From the NCBI GenBank assembly GCA_023382875.1, contig JAHDXH010000007.1, positions 1 through 48,009 on the forward strand: 48,009 nucleotides of DNA. Reading direction: 5' to 3'. Positions 6,876-15,315 of the stretch are shown here, in pieces (within the stretch, counting starts at the first letter, position 1; each line of letters starts with the position of its first letter). Origin of the DNA: Patescibacteria group bacterium. Lineage in GTDB: Bacteria > Patescibacteriota > Microgenomatia > UBA1400 > PJMF01. The position numbers were made by a program, and so were the translations under genes. The notes below the pieces were generated by a model. That model ran no database searches, had not been told where the DNA came from, and saw only the letters and a list, made by a program, of their open reading frames with translations.

Positions 6876-9130
6876 TTTTTAGCTTTGCTTTTTGTGGCAG
6901 CAGCTTTTTTCTTTGGACTTGCTTTTTTGGTAGCAGGCTTTTTGGCAGTGGTTTTTTTAGTAGTGGTTTTACTAGCGGCAGGATTAGATTTGGCAAAACG
7001 AGCTTTTCTAGCTTCTGCTCTCTCTGCTCTTTTAGCCTGCATCTCTTTCCACTCTTCTTTGGTAAGCTTTTCACCTGGTTCTGGTTTTTTCCAAGAAGCC
7101 CAATCACAAGTTGGATAAGTGCTACAACCATAGAACATTTTGCCCCAGCGAGAATTTTTTTCAATTACCTCGCCAGTGCCACACAGTGGACAAACTACAC
7201 CATCCACCTTAGTCACAATGTTTTGAGTGTATTTGCAAGTTGGATATTTAGAACAACTATAAAACTTACCAAAGCGGCCAGTTCTAATCACCACATCACC
7301 CACTTCACCTTCGAGGGTTCCAGCTTTTTGTGCCTCCAAACAGGTAGGACATTTTTCGCCGGTTTTCTCGACTGGCACTTGCATACGGTCAGCTTTATCG
7401 ACCACTTCATCAATTTGCTTTTCTAAAGGACGATAAAAAGTACCAACTACTTTTCTCCACTCTTTTTCACCTCTGGAAATGCGGTCGAGATCTTCTTCCA
7501 TTTCAGCAGTGAAATCATAGTCCATGATGGTTTTGAAATGCTCCAAAAGGAAATCACAAACAGTAATACCAATCGGAGTAGCAAAGAAACGCTTATTTTG
7601 TCTCTCCACGTAACCGCGACTATCAATCACTGAAATAATACTGGCATAAGTACTTGGACGACCAATACCTCTTTTTTCCAATTCTTTAATGACAGATGCG
7701 TCATTGTAACGAGCTGGAGGCTGGGTAAATTTTTGAGCTGAATTAAGCTCACCAAAATACAAATCCTGACCCTCAGCTACATCAGGCAAGATTCTATCGC
7801 CTTGCCCTGGGAATAGTTTCATCCAACCGTCAAATTTCAAAATTGAGCCACTGGTTTTTAGCTCAACTTTTTTCACTTCACCTTTATTCAAGGTGGCTTC
7901 TATTGTCAATGAAGTTTGGTTGTAAACGGCAGTTTCCATTTGAGAAGAAACAAACCTTCTCCAAATCAAATCATAAAGTTTGACATGATTTTCAGTAAAC
8001 TTACTACTCTTGTGTCTAATCTCATCTACTGATTGGTCAATATAAGTGACACGAATTGCTTCGTGAGCTTCTTGCGCGTTTTTTGAAGAACCTTTGAAAA
8101 TTCTGGCCTGAGCAGGCAAATAATTTTGGCCATAATTTTTAACGATAAAAGCTCTAGCCATATCTATGGCTGTTGTAGATAAATTAACCGAGTCAGTACG
8201 ATGATAAGTAATTAAACCTTCCTCATAAAGCTGTTGAGCTAAAGTCATGGTTTGCTTAGAAGTATAACCAAGGCGATTGGCAGCAGCTTGCTGCAATGTT
8301 GAAGTAGTAAAAGGTGGCAAACTAACGCGGTTGCGCTCTTTTTTTTCGATCTCACTAATTCTGTAAGCTGCATCTGGCAAGAAACTCACCACATTTTTGA
8401 TATCGTCAGCAGACTTAGGAGCGAAATTTTTACCCTCGACAGTACTTACTCTGGCTACCAGGTAACCTTCTGGTAATTCATCAAGCGGTTTTTTATCAAT
8501 GAAAATCTGATGTTTTGGTATTTTTTCGTCTAACTTCAAAGCCACATCAAGCTCCCAATACTCTTCTGGAACGAAAGCGGCGATTTCTTTTTCCCTCTCA
8601 ACAATCAAACGTAAAGCCACAGATTGGACTCTACCAGCTGACAAACCGCGGCGAACCTTTTTCCATAAGACTGGGGAAATTTTATAGCCCACCAAACGAT
8701 CCACTACGCGACGAGCTTGTTGTGCATCGACCAAATCTAAATTAATTTCACTGGGACTAGAGATGGCTTTTAAAACCGCATCTTTGGTAATTTCGTGAAA
8801 GGTGGCTCTGGAAAATTTTGGTTTATGTTTAGCGCCTTCTTCCAATAAATATTTAACATGCCAAGCAATTGCCTCGCCTTCACGGTCAGGGTCCATTGCC
8901 AGATAGACTTTATCGGCAGTTTTGGCCAACTTTTTTAATGTAGCCACTACTTTTTTCTTATCCTCGCTGATCTCGTAAAGTGGCTCGAAATTTTTTTCTA
9001 TATCAATCGATAAGTTGTTACTAGGTAAGTCACGAACATGACCAACTGAAGCCTCAACCTTATAATCACTACCAAGATAACCACTTAGTTTTCTGGCTTT
9101 GGTTGGAGACTCGACGATAACTAAATTCAT
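6872..9130 (-). CDS. topA: DNA topoisomerase I with two zinc ribbons and a lysine-rich tail
   Basis: Type IA topoisomerase that relaxes negative supercoils. The Toprim domain opens with IVESPTKARKL and contains DPDREGEAIAWH; the active-site tyrosine is in YHRTDSVNLS. Two four-cysteine zinc ribbons follow (CPTC...YSCSKYPTC and CPLC...YGCSTYPTC), then about 50 residues of almost only Lys, Ala, Thr and Ser, a likely DNA-binding tail. The ORF-track start at 9154 is a GTG; the ATG at 9130 (MNLVIVESPTKA) has an AAAGAG site and matches the family N-terminus. nadD is coupled to its stop codon. Confidence 0.95.
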   Translation of the reverse strand: MNLVIVESPTKARKLSGYLGSDYKVEASVGHVRDLPSNNLSIDIEKNFEPLYEISEDKKKVVATLKKLAKTADKVYLAMDPDREGEAIAWHVKYLLEEGAKHKPKFSRATFHEITKDAVLKAISSPSEINLDLVDAQQARRVVDRLVGYKISPVLWKKVRRGLSAGRVQSVALRLIVEREKEIAAFVPEEYWELDVALKLDEKIPKHQIFIDKKPLDELPEGYLVARVSTVEGKNFAPKSADDIKNVVSFLPDAAYRISEIEKKERNRVSLPPFTTSTLQQAAANRLGYTSKQTMTLAQQLYEEGLITYHRTDSVNLSTTAIDMARAFIVKNYGQNYLPAQARIFKGSSKNAQEAHEAIRVTYIDQSVDEIRHKSSKFTENHVKLYDLIWRRFVSSQMETAVYNQTSLTIEATLNKGEVKKVELKTSGSILKFDGWMKLFPGQGDRILPDVAEGQDLYFGELNSAQKFTQPPARYNDASVIKELEKRGIGRPSTYASIISVIDSRGYVERQNKRFFATPIGITVCDFLLEHFKTIMDYDFTAEMEEDLDRISRGEKEWRKVVGTFYRPLEKQIDEVVDKADRMQVPVEKTGEKCPTCLEAQKAGTLEGEVGDVVIRTGRFGKFYSCSKYPTCKYTQNIVTKVDGVVCPLCGTGEVIEKNSRWGKMFYGCSTYPTCDWASWKKPEPGEKLTKEEWKEMQAKRAERAEARKARFAKSNPAASKTTTKKTTAKKPATKKASPKKKAAATKSKAKK

Positions 9131-9258
9131 AAATTTCTCTTTAAGGTAACTCACCTATTGTACACAAAAGGCTTTATCACACAAACTCAAAGCAGGAATT
9201 ATAACAGATGAGTTGAGAGTTTTTGTAATTTTTTGATCTAGTATGTTTGCTTTTGAAC

Positions 9259-9318
9259 TTGATTTTTGCCCCATTTTGTCCTATAATATAGATATCTGAA
9301 TTCTGCTAACACAAGGAG
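9259..9318 (+). promoter_or_regulatory. consensus promoter and strong Shine-Dalgarno of the GC-rich membrane gene
   Basis: The -35 TTGATT (9259-9264), a 17-base spacer and -10 TATAAT (9282-9287) form one of the best promoters in the window. A leader of about 30 bases follows, with AAGGAG (9313-9318) seven bases before the ATG at 9326. This layout differs from the leaderless style of many neighbours. Confidence 0.75.
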
Positions 9319-9325
9319 ATGTGAG

Positions 9326-9712
9326 ATGAGAAAAGCATTCAGAAACCTGTTCGGAAAGCTCTTTAAGGTGGTCATGTACGTGTTGATGGCATTGTTCGTG
9401 TTTACACGAGCCTTCAACATTGAAGACCCATCGCTGGGACTGGTACTGGTGTTGACGACAGCGTCCTTCTTCATTGGCTTTATTGCCAACCTGAAGGGTG
9501 TGATTCTTCGTCCACTGGCGCTAGTCGTCACGTTGTTATTGATGGTCTTTGTTATCTCCGCACCGTTTGGGAGATATGCGGACACAGACAATCTCTTCTT
9601 TTTGGCTTACGGACTGGGCTACCTTGCCACTCCTCTCGCCAACCTGAAGTACAACATCGTAGATAAGCGCATCGGCGCGAAGAAAGAGCAAAGCAGTGAA
9701 ACGGAGCACTAA
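9326..9712 (+). CDS. small GC-rich integral membrane protein, 128 aa
   Basis: Not recognised. About four hydrophobic segments are visible (roughly residues 13-28, 37-55, 60-80 and 88-105), with a basic N-terminus (MRKAFRNLFGKLFK) and a charged C-terminal tail (KEQSSETEH), so it is an inner-membrane protein. Base composition is unlike the neighbours: 32 of 60 bases are G or C at 9421-9480, against 20 of 60 in topA at 8461-8520. It has its own consensus promoter, an AAGGAG ribosome site and a strong terminator, and it sits between topA and dprA, which are often adjacent in bacteria. This suggests an inserted, possibly transferred, single-gene cassette. Confidence 0.7.
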   Translation: MRKAFRNLFGKLFKVVMYVLMALFVFTRAFNIEDPSLGLVLVLTTASFFIGFIANLKGVILRPLALVVTLLLMVFVISAPFGRYADTDNLFFLAYGLGYLATPLANLKYNIVDKRIGAKKEQSSETEH

Positions 9713-9731
9713 ATGCTCCCTCATAAAACAG

Positions 9732-9762
9732 ACACGACGGCTTCAAACCCGTCGTGTTTTTG
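9732..9762 (+). terminator. rho-independent terminator of the GC-rich membrane gene
   Basis: A perfect 9-base stem, ACACGACGG (9732-9740) with CCGTCGTGT (9749-9757), and an 8-base loop are followed by TTTT within a T-rich stretch. It lies 20 bases after the stop of the 128-residue gene and just before the convergent end of dprA. Confidence 0.85.
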
Positions 9763-9771
9763 TTATATCAC

Positions 9772-10863
9772 TTAAATACGCAAAACCCACGCCTCTCCTC
9801 TCCTGTCCACCAAACCTTCTATTTCCATTTGCGACAAAGTGACATTTAAATCAGCAGTTGGTAATCGACTGACTTTGGCCAATCTTTCAAAATCAGCTTG
9901 ACCAAGTTTTAGTTCTTCAATAATTTCTGCCACCACACCATTGAGTTTTGTACTTAGTTCTACGAAAACATCTGAGTTCTTTATCAGATTAAGCTCACGC
10001 AAAATTTCTGCTCCCGAATTAACCAAACAAGCTCCTTGATTAAGCAGTAGTTTTGTTCCAACGGAATAAGGGCTAAAAATGCTGCTAGGCACAGCAAAAA
10101 CTTCTCGCCCGAATTCACCAGCCAACCTCGATGTAATTAAAGTGCCACTGTTTTCGCCTGCCTCAATAACTACTGTTCCCAAGCTCAAACCTGCCACTAT
10201 CCGATTTCTCTCAGGAAACGAGCCTTGCTTAGGTGAAACAAAAGGAGCGTATTCGGTTATAAAACACATGCCCTTTTCCAACATCTCTATGTACTTTTTT
10301 CTATAAATACTTGGGTAAAAATGTTCAAAGCCAAAACCTAAAACACCAATCGTTGAACCACCGTTTTCTAGTGCGGCTTCGTGAGCACAGATATCAATTC
10401 CATACATGAAGCCCGAAACAATTGTCACCCGACTTCCTACCAAATCCTTAACGATTTTTTCTGTCGCCAACCGACCATAGTAAGTGGCTTTTCTCGTGCC
10501 AACTACCGAAATTGAAGGCAATTTTTGCTCTGGAATTTGACCTTTGATGTATAAAACAATTGGTTGATCATCTATGTTATTCAGCAATATAGGGTAATTA
10601 TTATCATATTTGTCAATGACCCGAACATTAATTTTATCTAAATAATTAAAATAACCATCCAAACCAAATTTTTGTTGGAAATTTTTAAGCGAAACAATTT
10701 GATTTTCGCTTAATTTAACTAAATTCCACATATCTTTGTCGCGCCAAAAATCCTCCCAATTGCCATGATTTTCCTTAAGCCAACTTTCAACTTTTCTGAA
10801 AGTCCGCCGTCCAATTCCCTGCGTTGCCAACAAACAAACTCTGATTTGTTTTTCTTTGTTCAT
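9772..10863 (-). CDS. dprA: DNA processing protein DprA (Smf), natural transformation
   Basis: DprA binds incoming single-stranded DNA and loads RecA during natural transformation. The central Rossmann-like domain is clear: SVVGTRKATYYGR, VSGFMYGIDICAHEAAL, ITEYAP, PERNRIVAGLS, VVIEAGENSGTLITSRLA and VPSSIF. An N-terminal helical region of about 100 residues precedes it and a winged-helix C-terminal domain (about 310-363) follows. At 363 residues it is full length. Its presence fits DNA uptake as a nutrient or exchange route in a reduced genome. It faces away from the phosphatase-like gene that starts at 10921. Confidence 0.93.
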   Translation of the reverse strand: MNKEKQIRVCLLATQGIGRRTFRKVESWLKENHGNWEDFWRDKDMWNLVKLSENQIVSLKNFQQKFGLDGYFNYLDKINVRVIDKYDNNYPILLNNIDDQPIVLYIKGQIPEQKLPSISVVGTRKATYYGRLATEKIVKDLVGSRVTIVSGFMYGIDICAHEAALENGGSTIGVLGFGFEHFYPSIYRKKYIEMLEKGMCFITEYAPFVSPKQGSFPERNRIVAGLSLGTVVIEAGENSGTLITSRLAGEFGREVFAVPSSIFSPYSVGTKLLLNQGACLVNSGAEILRELNLIKNSDVFVELSTKLNGVVAEIIEELKLGQADFERLAKVSRLPTADLNVTLSQMEIEGLVDRRGEAWVLRI

Positions 10864-10908
10864 GAATTTGATCCTAGCTTCACAAACTTAAATCAATCTT
10901 TCAAATGT

Positions 10909-10914
10909 TATGAT
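10909..10914 (+). promoter_or_regulatory. -10 box setting a leaderless start for the phosphatase-like gene
   Basis: TATGAT lies 6 bases before the ATG at 10921, so transcription should begin at about the A of the start codon. No Shine-Dalgarno site is present. The longer ORF from 10765 would run through this promoter and antisense to the start of dprA, so it is not used. Confidence 0.5.
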
Positions 10915-10920
10915 GCAAAT

Positions 10921-11253
10921 ATGAATAAACCAAAATTACTTTTTGTCTGCACCTACAATCAATGGCGCAGCCTAACAGCCGAGATAATTTTCAAGCAAGA
11001 TGACCGCTTCGAGGTTAAATCAGCTGGCACTAGTAAGAGTGCTCAACACGTCATTTCCAACAAAGATGTTGAGTGGGCAGATCACATCTTATGCATGGAA
11101 AATAGACACAAAGAAGCCATTAAAGATAAATTTGCAGGCCAATCGTTGCCACCCATTAACGTAATGGAAATAGATAGTGGTTACCACTTTATGGATCCAG
11201 AGCTAATTGAAATTCTCAAACAAAGAGTCGGTGAACTTGAATTGACTAAATAA
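10921..11253 (+). CDS. small low-molecular-weight protein-tyrosine-phosphatase-like protein
   Basis: The 110-residue protein opens with LLFVCTYNQWRSLTAEIIF, whose CTYNQWRS is the CX5R(S/T) phosphate-binding loop of low-molecular-weight tyrosine phosphatases. The motif EIDSGYHFMDPEL near residue 85-97 resembles the DPxx general-acid region of a short bacterial subfamily (COG4551-like, from memory). It would act on phosphotyrosine or a similar phosphoester in the cytoplasm; the substrate is unknown. It is shorter than classical members (about 150 aa). It is a stand-alone gene between divergent dprA and the convergent ABC permease, 1 base from the latter. Confidence 0.75.
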   Translation: MNKPKLLFVCTYNQWRSLTAEIIFKQDDRFEVKSAGTSKSAQHVISNKDVEWADHILCMENRHKEAIKDKFAGQSLPPINVMEIDSGYHFMDPELIEILKQRVGELELTK

Positions 11254-11254
11254 C

Positions 11255-12064
11255 TTAGTTATTAAATCGGCCCAAACCTTTTTGCAAACTGTCTTTGAAA
11301 CTAAATAAGAACCAAGTCATCGCCAAAGTCAGATATAAACTGTTCAAGCAAAAACTCAAGACTAAATAGCGCCAGTCAATCGTTCCAGAAATCAAAACCG
11401 ATCTCATCGACTCAAAAATGTAAGTTGTTGGCAAAATATAAGAAATTGGTCTTAAAGCACTAGGCAGCAAAGCTAAAGGAAAGAAAACAACGCTGAAAGG
11501 CAATAAAACACCTGGCAATGTCCAAACCACTGTTTGAACTTTTGGACCCCAGCGAATAACTATGCCAGCGGCAATAAAACCAACCCACCAGCCAGACATC
11601 ACTGCACCAATAAAGAATGGCACCAACCACAAGCCAAGATTAAAAATATTCACTTTATAAAGCAACATAATCACACTCGAAATTATCGAAACCGTGAAAG
11701 TCATTTTCATGAGTGAAAGAGATAAAACTCCAACAATCCACTCACCTACTGAAAGCGGCGTAGAAAAAAGATTGACCAAATTGTTATTCCAAATTTCATC
11801 AATCAAATTACGAGATACTTCACTTTGAGAACGCCAAATAATATTCCACAAAATTAAACCGGTCAAAATTGTTCCAGCCAATGAAGCAGTAGTATTGCCA
11901 CTCCCCAACCAAATACTTGTCACACCCCACACAATCACGTCGATAATTGGCCAATAAAGCATATCGCTCAAAAGGTCAAAATCACGACGCAGTGGATAGA
12001 CGTGCCTCAAGCCAAAAGCGTAAAGTCTTCTCAAGCGTGGTTTATTAAATAAAGATAAATTCAT
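11255..12064 (-). CDS. ABC-2 type transporter, membrane subunit
   Basis: A 269-residue integral membrane protein with about six hydrophobic segments and the layout of ABC-2 permeases: a cytoplasmic N-terminus (RLRRLYAFGLRHVYPLRRD), then paired helices including a proline-rich region near residues 180-205 (LPGVLLPFSVVFFPLALLPS). It starts 1 base after the stop of the ATPase gene, so the two are translated together and should form a 2+2 exporter. The substrate cannot be read from sequence; ABC-2 systems export polysaccharides, lipids, drugs or peptides. Confidence 0.85.
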   Translation of the reverse strand: MNLSLFNKPRLRRLYAFGLRHVYPLRRDFDLLSDMLYWPIIDVIVWGVTSIWLGSGNTTASLAGTILTGLILWNIIWRSQSEVSRNLIDEIWNNNLVNLFSTPLSVGEWIVGVLSLSLMKMTFTVSIISSVIMLLYKVNIFNLGLWLVPFFIGAVMSGWWVGFIAAGIVIRWGPKVQTVVWTLPGVLLPFSVVFFPLALLPSALRPISYILPTTYIFESMRSVLISGTIDWRYLVLSFCLNSLYLTLAMTWFLFSFKDSLQKGLGRFNN

Positions 12065-12065
12065 G

Positions 12066-13007
12066 TTATTTCTTCTTTTGAGCTTGACTCAAAAAGTAGT
12101 CTTCCAAGGTAGGTTTAGCGATGGTAATTTGTGTATACTCAATTTTTTCACTTGCCAACTGTTGTAAGAAAGTAGCAATTTGCTGTTCATCGATAGCGAT
12201 CTCGATTTCTCGGTTATCAATTTTGGCCAACAAGCCTTTTTCTTTGGCAAAGCGCTCAGTTCGCTTAAGTCCATCAGCTACTTGTAAACGCATTCTAGCA
12301 ATAGAAACTGAAGCAGCTAAGTTAGCCGGCGTATCAATGGCTACAATCTTGCCGTGTTGCAAAAAGACAACATTTTGACAAACTTCGCTCACTTCATCCA
12401 TGTTGTGTGAAGTGTAAATGATACTAGTCCCATATTCTTTTTGTTGTTCCATCACAAATTGGCGCACTTCATGAGCACCATCTGGGTCTAAAGAAGCAGT
12501 TGGCTCATCCAACAAAACAATTTTAGGATGCGGAATAAAAGCTTTGGCCAACATGATTCTAGTCACCTGCCCTGCCGACAATTGATTCATGGTTTTGTCG
12601 CGCTGTTCCCAAACGCCAAAAAATTTCAAAAACTTTTGGACACGATTTTTGAATTCATTACGACTAAGTCCATAAAGCAAACCATAAACCGTCAGGTTTT
12701 CCATAACTGACAAACGCCATGGCATTTTGATGTAGGTACTAGCAAAGGTAACGGACTGCAAAATTTCACTGCGATGATGAGCAAAATCTTTGTCGCCATA
12801 TTTAATGGTGCCTCCAGTAGGTGTTAAAACACCAAGAAGCATTGAAATAGTTGTTGATTTACCAGCGCCATTTGGACCAAGCAAACCTAAAATTTCACCT
12901 TCTGGTAAAGCAAAAGAAATTTTATCAACCGCCACAAAAGGCTCTCCACCCTTCTTTTCTGGAGGGTAAATCTTTTGAAGCTGGTCGATCGTAATCGCAT
13001 TCGCCAT
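12066..13007 (-). CDS. ABC transporter ATP-binding subunit
   Basis: Energises the adjacent ABC-2 permease. Walker A is GPNGAGKST, the signature motif is diverged to QLSAGQVTR, Walker B is IVLLDEPTASLD and the H-loop is YTSHNMDE. A C-terminal domain of about 90 residues (from roughly 220) follows, as in drug and polysaccharide exporters of this class. The ORF-track start at 13091 adds 28 poor residues; the ATG at 13007 (MANAITIDQL) lies 8 bases after a -10 TATACT (13016-13021), giving a near-leaderless mRNA. greA is transcribed in the opposite direction from the same short region. Confidence 0.92.
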   Translation of the reverse strand: MANAITIDQLQKIYPPEKKGGEPFVAVDKISFALPEGEILGLLGPNGAGKSTTISMLLGVLTPTGGTIKYGDKDFAHHRSEILQSVTFASTYIKMPWRLSVMENLTVYGLLYGLSRNEFKNRVQKFLKFFGVWEQRDKTMNQLSAGQVTRIMLAKAFIPHPKIVLLDEPTASLDPDGAHEVRQFVMEQQKEYGTSIIYTSHNMDEVSEVCQNVVFLQHGKIVAIDTPANLAASVSIARMRLQVADGLKRTERFAKEKGLLAKIDNREIEIAIDEQQIATFLQQLASEKIEYTQITIAKPTLEDYFLSQAQKKK

Positions 13008-13015
13008 AGATAATA

Positions 13016-13054
13016 AGTATAACATTGTACTTGGCTTTGACCACGTGCTACTAT
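13016..13054. promoter_or_regulatory. divergent promoters of the ABC exporter and greA
   Basis: On the minus strand, TATACT (13016-13021) is a -10 box 8 bases from the ATPase ATG. On the plus strand, TTGTAC (13025-13030), an 18-base spacer and TACTAT (13049-13054) predict a start near 13061, four bases before the greA ATG at 13065. Both genes lack Shine-Dalgarno sites. The two promoters are nearly back to back, so polymerase interference is possible. Confidence 0.55.
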
Positions 13055-13064
13055 GCACCAAATT

Positions 13065-13520
13065 ATGGCCAAAACTATTCCACTCACCCAATCAGCTTTT
13101 GATGAAAAACAAGCCGAATTAAATCGCTTGATTAAGCTTAGAAAAGAAGTCATGGAAAGACTTAAGGTTGCCCGCGAAATGGGTGATCTTTCTGAAAATG
13201 GTGCCTACCATTCTGCAAAATTCGAACTCGGAAGCATTGGTCGACAAATGCGCACCCTTAAACATGTTTTAAGTAATGCATATGTTGCTAGCGCTTCTGA
13301 TACTAGTCAGGTTGCTTTTGGCAAAAACATTACCTTGAGACAAGATGACAAAAAATTAACTTTTTTATTAGTCAGCCAACATGAATCAGATATTTCTGCC
13401 AACAAGCTTTCCATGGAAAGTCCAATTGGCAAAGCCATTTTGGGCAAAAATGTTGGCGATGAAGTAATTGTTAAAACCCCCAAAGGTGAAACTAAATATA
13501 CAATTGAGGAAATCAGATAA
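13065..13520 (+). CDS. greA: transcription elongation factor GreA
   Basis: Rescues backtracked RNA polymerase by stimulating cleavage of the transcript 3' end. The N-terminal coiled coil (about residues 1-75) carries the acidic tip AREMGDLSENGAYHSAK, including the catalytic acidic pair, and the C-terminal FKBP-like domain ends with SPIGKAILGKNVGDEV, which is typical. At 151 residues it is close to the normal 158. The ATG at 13065 (MAKTIPLTQ) is preferred over the one at 13053 because the latter overlaps the -10 box. Confidence 0.95.
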   Translation: MAKTIPLTQSAFDEKQAELNRLIKLRKEVMERLKVAREMGDLSENGAYHSAKFELGSIGRQMRTLKHVLSNAYVASASDTSQVAFGKNITLRQDDKKLTFLLVSQHESDISANKLSMESPIGKAILGKNVGDEVIVKTPKGETKYTIEEIR

Positions 13521-13535
13521 TTTAAGCACTCGCAA

Positions 13536-14306
13536 CTATTTTTTTCCATATTTAAAGGAAAGAAAATCGCAAGCAAAATCTTCTGGATAACCATTTTTCT
13601 TTAACCTCTCTCTGACTAAGGGCAATGCTTCTGGAGAAGTTAAAATTCTCACAAACTGTTCAGTACACCCACCTTCACTAAAAATTTTAGTGCTTTTCAT
13701 CAAATAAGAACGAATAGAAACTGCATCTTCTTGATCTTTAGGCAAAAGTACAAATAAACAACCCATTGGTAAAAAAACATCTTTGATTGCTGTGTAGTCT
13801 TTTATACTAAGATCGACTGATTCCACGTCTGTCACCGAAATTTGACCACTAACATCAAAGCTACTATCGCCCAATCCTCTTTCTGCTGAGGCTGAAATTG
13901 AACCAGAATCAATGATGTCTAAAGCGCTTACTAAGCTGGTGCCATGAAAGCGTAGGTTTTCATTTTCCACAGTATTTTTTTTAAGCACTTCATAAAATCT
14001 TCCAACCAATTCTTTTCGATAATTGATGTCGCTGGAAGTTGGTGGGCGCAAAAGTGACAGCTCAATCTTTAAAAATTTGACTCTTTGGGACAATGCATCA
14101 ACACTACTCTGTTCTTGCTTCAGACCCAAAGCATAAATATGTGGATTTGAATTTTGGTAATCACTACGAAAACTAGCCAACCTTTTTTTTGCTTCGTGAA
14201 GGTAATACTCGGTCTGAGTCATTAATCTTGTCAATTGATTAACTCTTGCCTTAATTTCAGGCATCGTATTTTGAGGTCTTTCAATTTTTATCGTAGCTTC
14301 GTCCAT
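13536..14306 (-). CDS. hypothetical protein with an ADP-ribosyltransferase-like motif
   Basis: Not firmly recognised. The first 110 residues are helical and probably coiled coil (VNQLTRLMTQTEYYLHEAKK). From about residue 117 it reads NLRFHGTSLVSALDIIDSGS, then SGQISVTD, a pattern resembling the His-Gly-(Thr/Ser)...Ile...Gly start and following strand of ADP-ribosyltransferase folds (PARP-like and DUF-type). Histidine 121 would be the NAD-contacting residue; a clear catalytic glutamate cannot be picked by eye. It has no signal peptide. It lies convergent to greA and downstream of trhO. It may be an effector, a modifier or a remnant; the family assignment is inference. Confidence 0.5.
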   Translation of the reverse strand: MDEATIKIERPQNTMPEIKARVNQLTRLMTQTEYYLHEAKKRLASFRSDYQNSNPHIYALGLKQEQSSVDALSQRVKFLKIELSLLRPPTSSDINYRKELVGRFYEVLKKNTVENENLRFHGTSLVSALDIIDSGSISASAERGLGDSSFDVSGQISVTDVESVDLSIKDYTAIKDVFLPMGCLFVLLPKDQEDAVSIRSYLMKSTKIFSEGGCTEQFVRILTSPEALPLVRERLKKNGYPEDFACDFLSFKYGKK

Positions 14307-14376
14307 AGAATATGTCTAATTTTCTTAGTTTATTTATTTAGATCACAAAACTATGGGGAAATTCAAGAGTGAGCAA

Positions 14377-15261
14377 TTAAATAAGATTTAGACTCTGCTG
14401 ACACTTGTCGCAGCAAGTACTTTGATGCTGAGCTTCGCACTCTTCACAGCAAACAAAAAGTGAGTCGCAAGTGCGAGCTACACAGTCCACAAATCTAGTA
14501 ATTTTAGTCTGACAAAATTGACAGTGTGAGATAGTTTCTGGATTGACTTTATTGATAGGCACATGAAGTCGTTTATCAAAAACAAACATCTCACCTTCAA
14601 AATATTTACCCTCAGCTTTTTCACCATAAACATGAATGCCGCCGTGTAATTGACGTACCTTTTTGAAACCATTTTCGCGCAAATATGCCGAGGCTTTTTC
14701 ACAGCGTACTCCCCCTGTGCAATAAGTCACTACATCTTTGTCTTTATATTTTTCTAATGTTTTAGCAAAGGCAGGAAAATCGCGGAAATTATCGATGGGC
14801 GGAATAATCGAATTTTTAAATTTGCCAATTTGCGCTTCATACATATTACGAGCATCAACGATCACGAAGTCAGCGTTTTTATCATAAAGCTCTCGTAATT
14901 CTTCTGGTTCAATGTATTCTGCTTTATTTTCAATGGCGACATCTGGACCAGTTTTTTTGACTCCAAGCGTCACAATTTCATCACGAACTTTGACTTTAAG
15001 TTTAGGAAAAACTTGTTCATCTGCGTAAGAAATTTTCCATTCAATTTGACCTAGCTCGGAATTTTTTTCTGTTTCTTTTATGTAAAGATCCACATCATTC
15101 TCCAACCCAGCAACAGTACCATTAATGCCTTCTGTTGAAATCAAAATCCGACCTTTGATATTTAATTTTTGACAAAGCTCTCTTTGTTCATTCATTAAAT
15201 CAACAGGATTTTTGATCTGCGTGTATTTGTAATATAGAAGAATCTTAAAAGGCTGAGCCAT
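14377..15261 (-). CDS. trhO: tRNA uridine(34) hydroxylase (rhodanese-domain TrhO/YceA family)
   Basis: Hydroxylates U34 of certain tRNAs to 5-hydroxyuridine using O2. The N-terminal domain (about 1-95) contains GRILISTEGINGTVAG, typical of the family. The rhodanese domain (about 115-215) carries the active-site loop TYCTGGVRCEKAS, and the C-terminus is cysteine-rich (HCQFC, CCEEC, CCDKC), consistent with a small metal-binding segment. At 294 residues it is near the usual size. Needing O2 as a co-substrate suggests at least occasional oxygen exposure; that is inference. It is a single gene on the minus strand. Confidence 0.88.
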   Translation of the reverse strand: MAQPFKILLYYKYTQIKNPVDLMNEQRELCQKLNIKGRILISTEGINGTVAGLENDVDLYIKETEKNSELGQIEWKISYADEQVFPKLKVKVRDEIVTLGVKKTGPDVAIENKAEYIEPEELRELYDKNADFVIVDARNMYEAQIGKFKNSIIPPIDNFRDFPAFAKTLEKYKDKDVVTYCTGGVRCEKASAYLRENGFKKVRQLHGGIHVYGEKAEGKYFEGEMFVFDKRLHVPINKVNPETISHCQFCQTKITRFVDCVARTCDSLFVCCEECEAQHQSTCCDKCQQSLNLI

Positions 15262-15315
15262 GCGGGTATTTTACTATAACTATTGAGTTTGGTTGACTGG
15301 CTTTTGAAACAAAGA

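Noticed and set aside
6885-7010. Lysine/alanine/threonine-rich tail of topA as a tandem repeat element
   Set aside because: It is low-complexity coding sequence in frame with topA, a common feature of TopA C-termini, not a separate repeat.
6825-7426. Plus-strand ORFs rich in Phe, Ser and Leu opposite topA
   Set aside because: They mirror the lysine-rich tail and zinc ribbons of topA and have no independent start signals.
9238-9746. Minus-strand ORFs opposite the 128-residue membrane gene
   Set aside because: The plus-strand gene has a consensus promoter, ribosome site and terminator; the opposite ORFs overlap these signals.
10765-10920. N-terminal extension of the phosphatase-like ORF
   Set aside because: It is antisense to the start of dprA and includes the promoter; homology to the phosphatase loop begins after the ATG at 10921.
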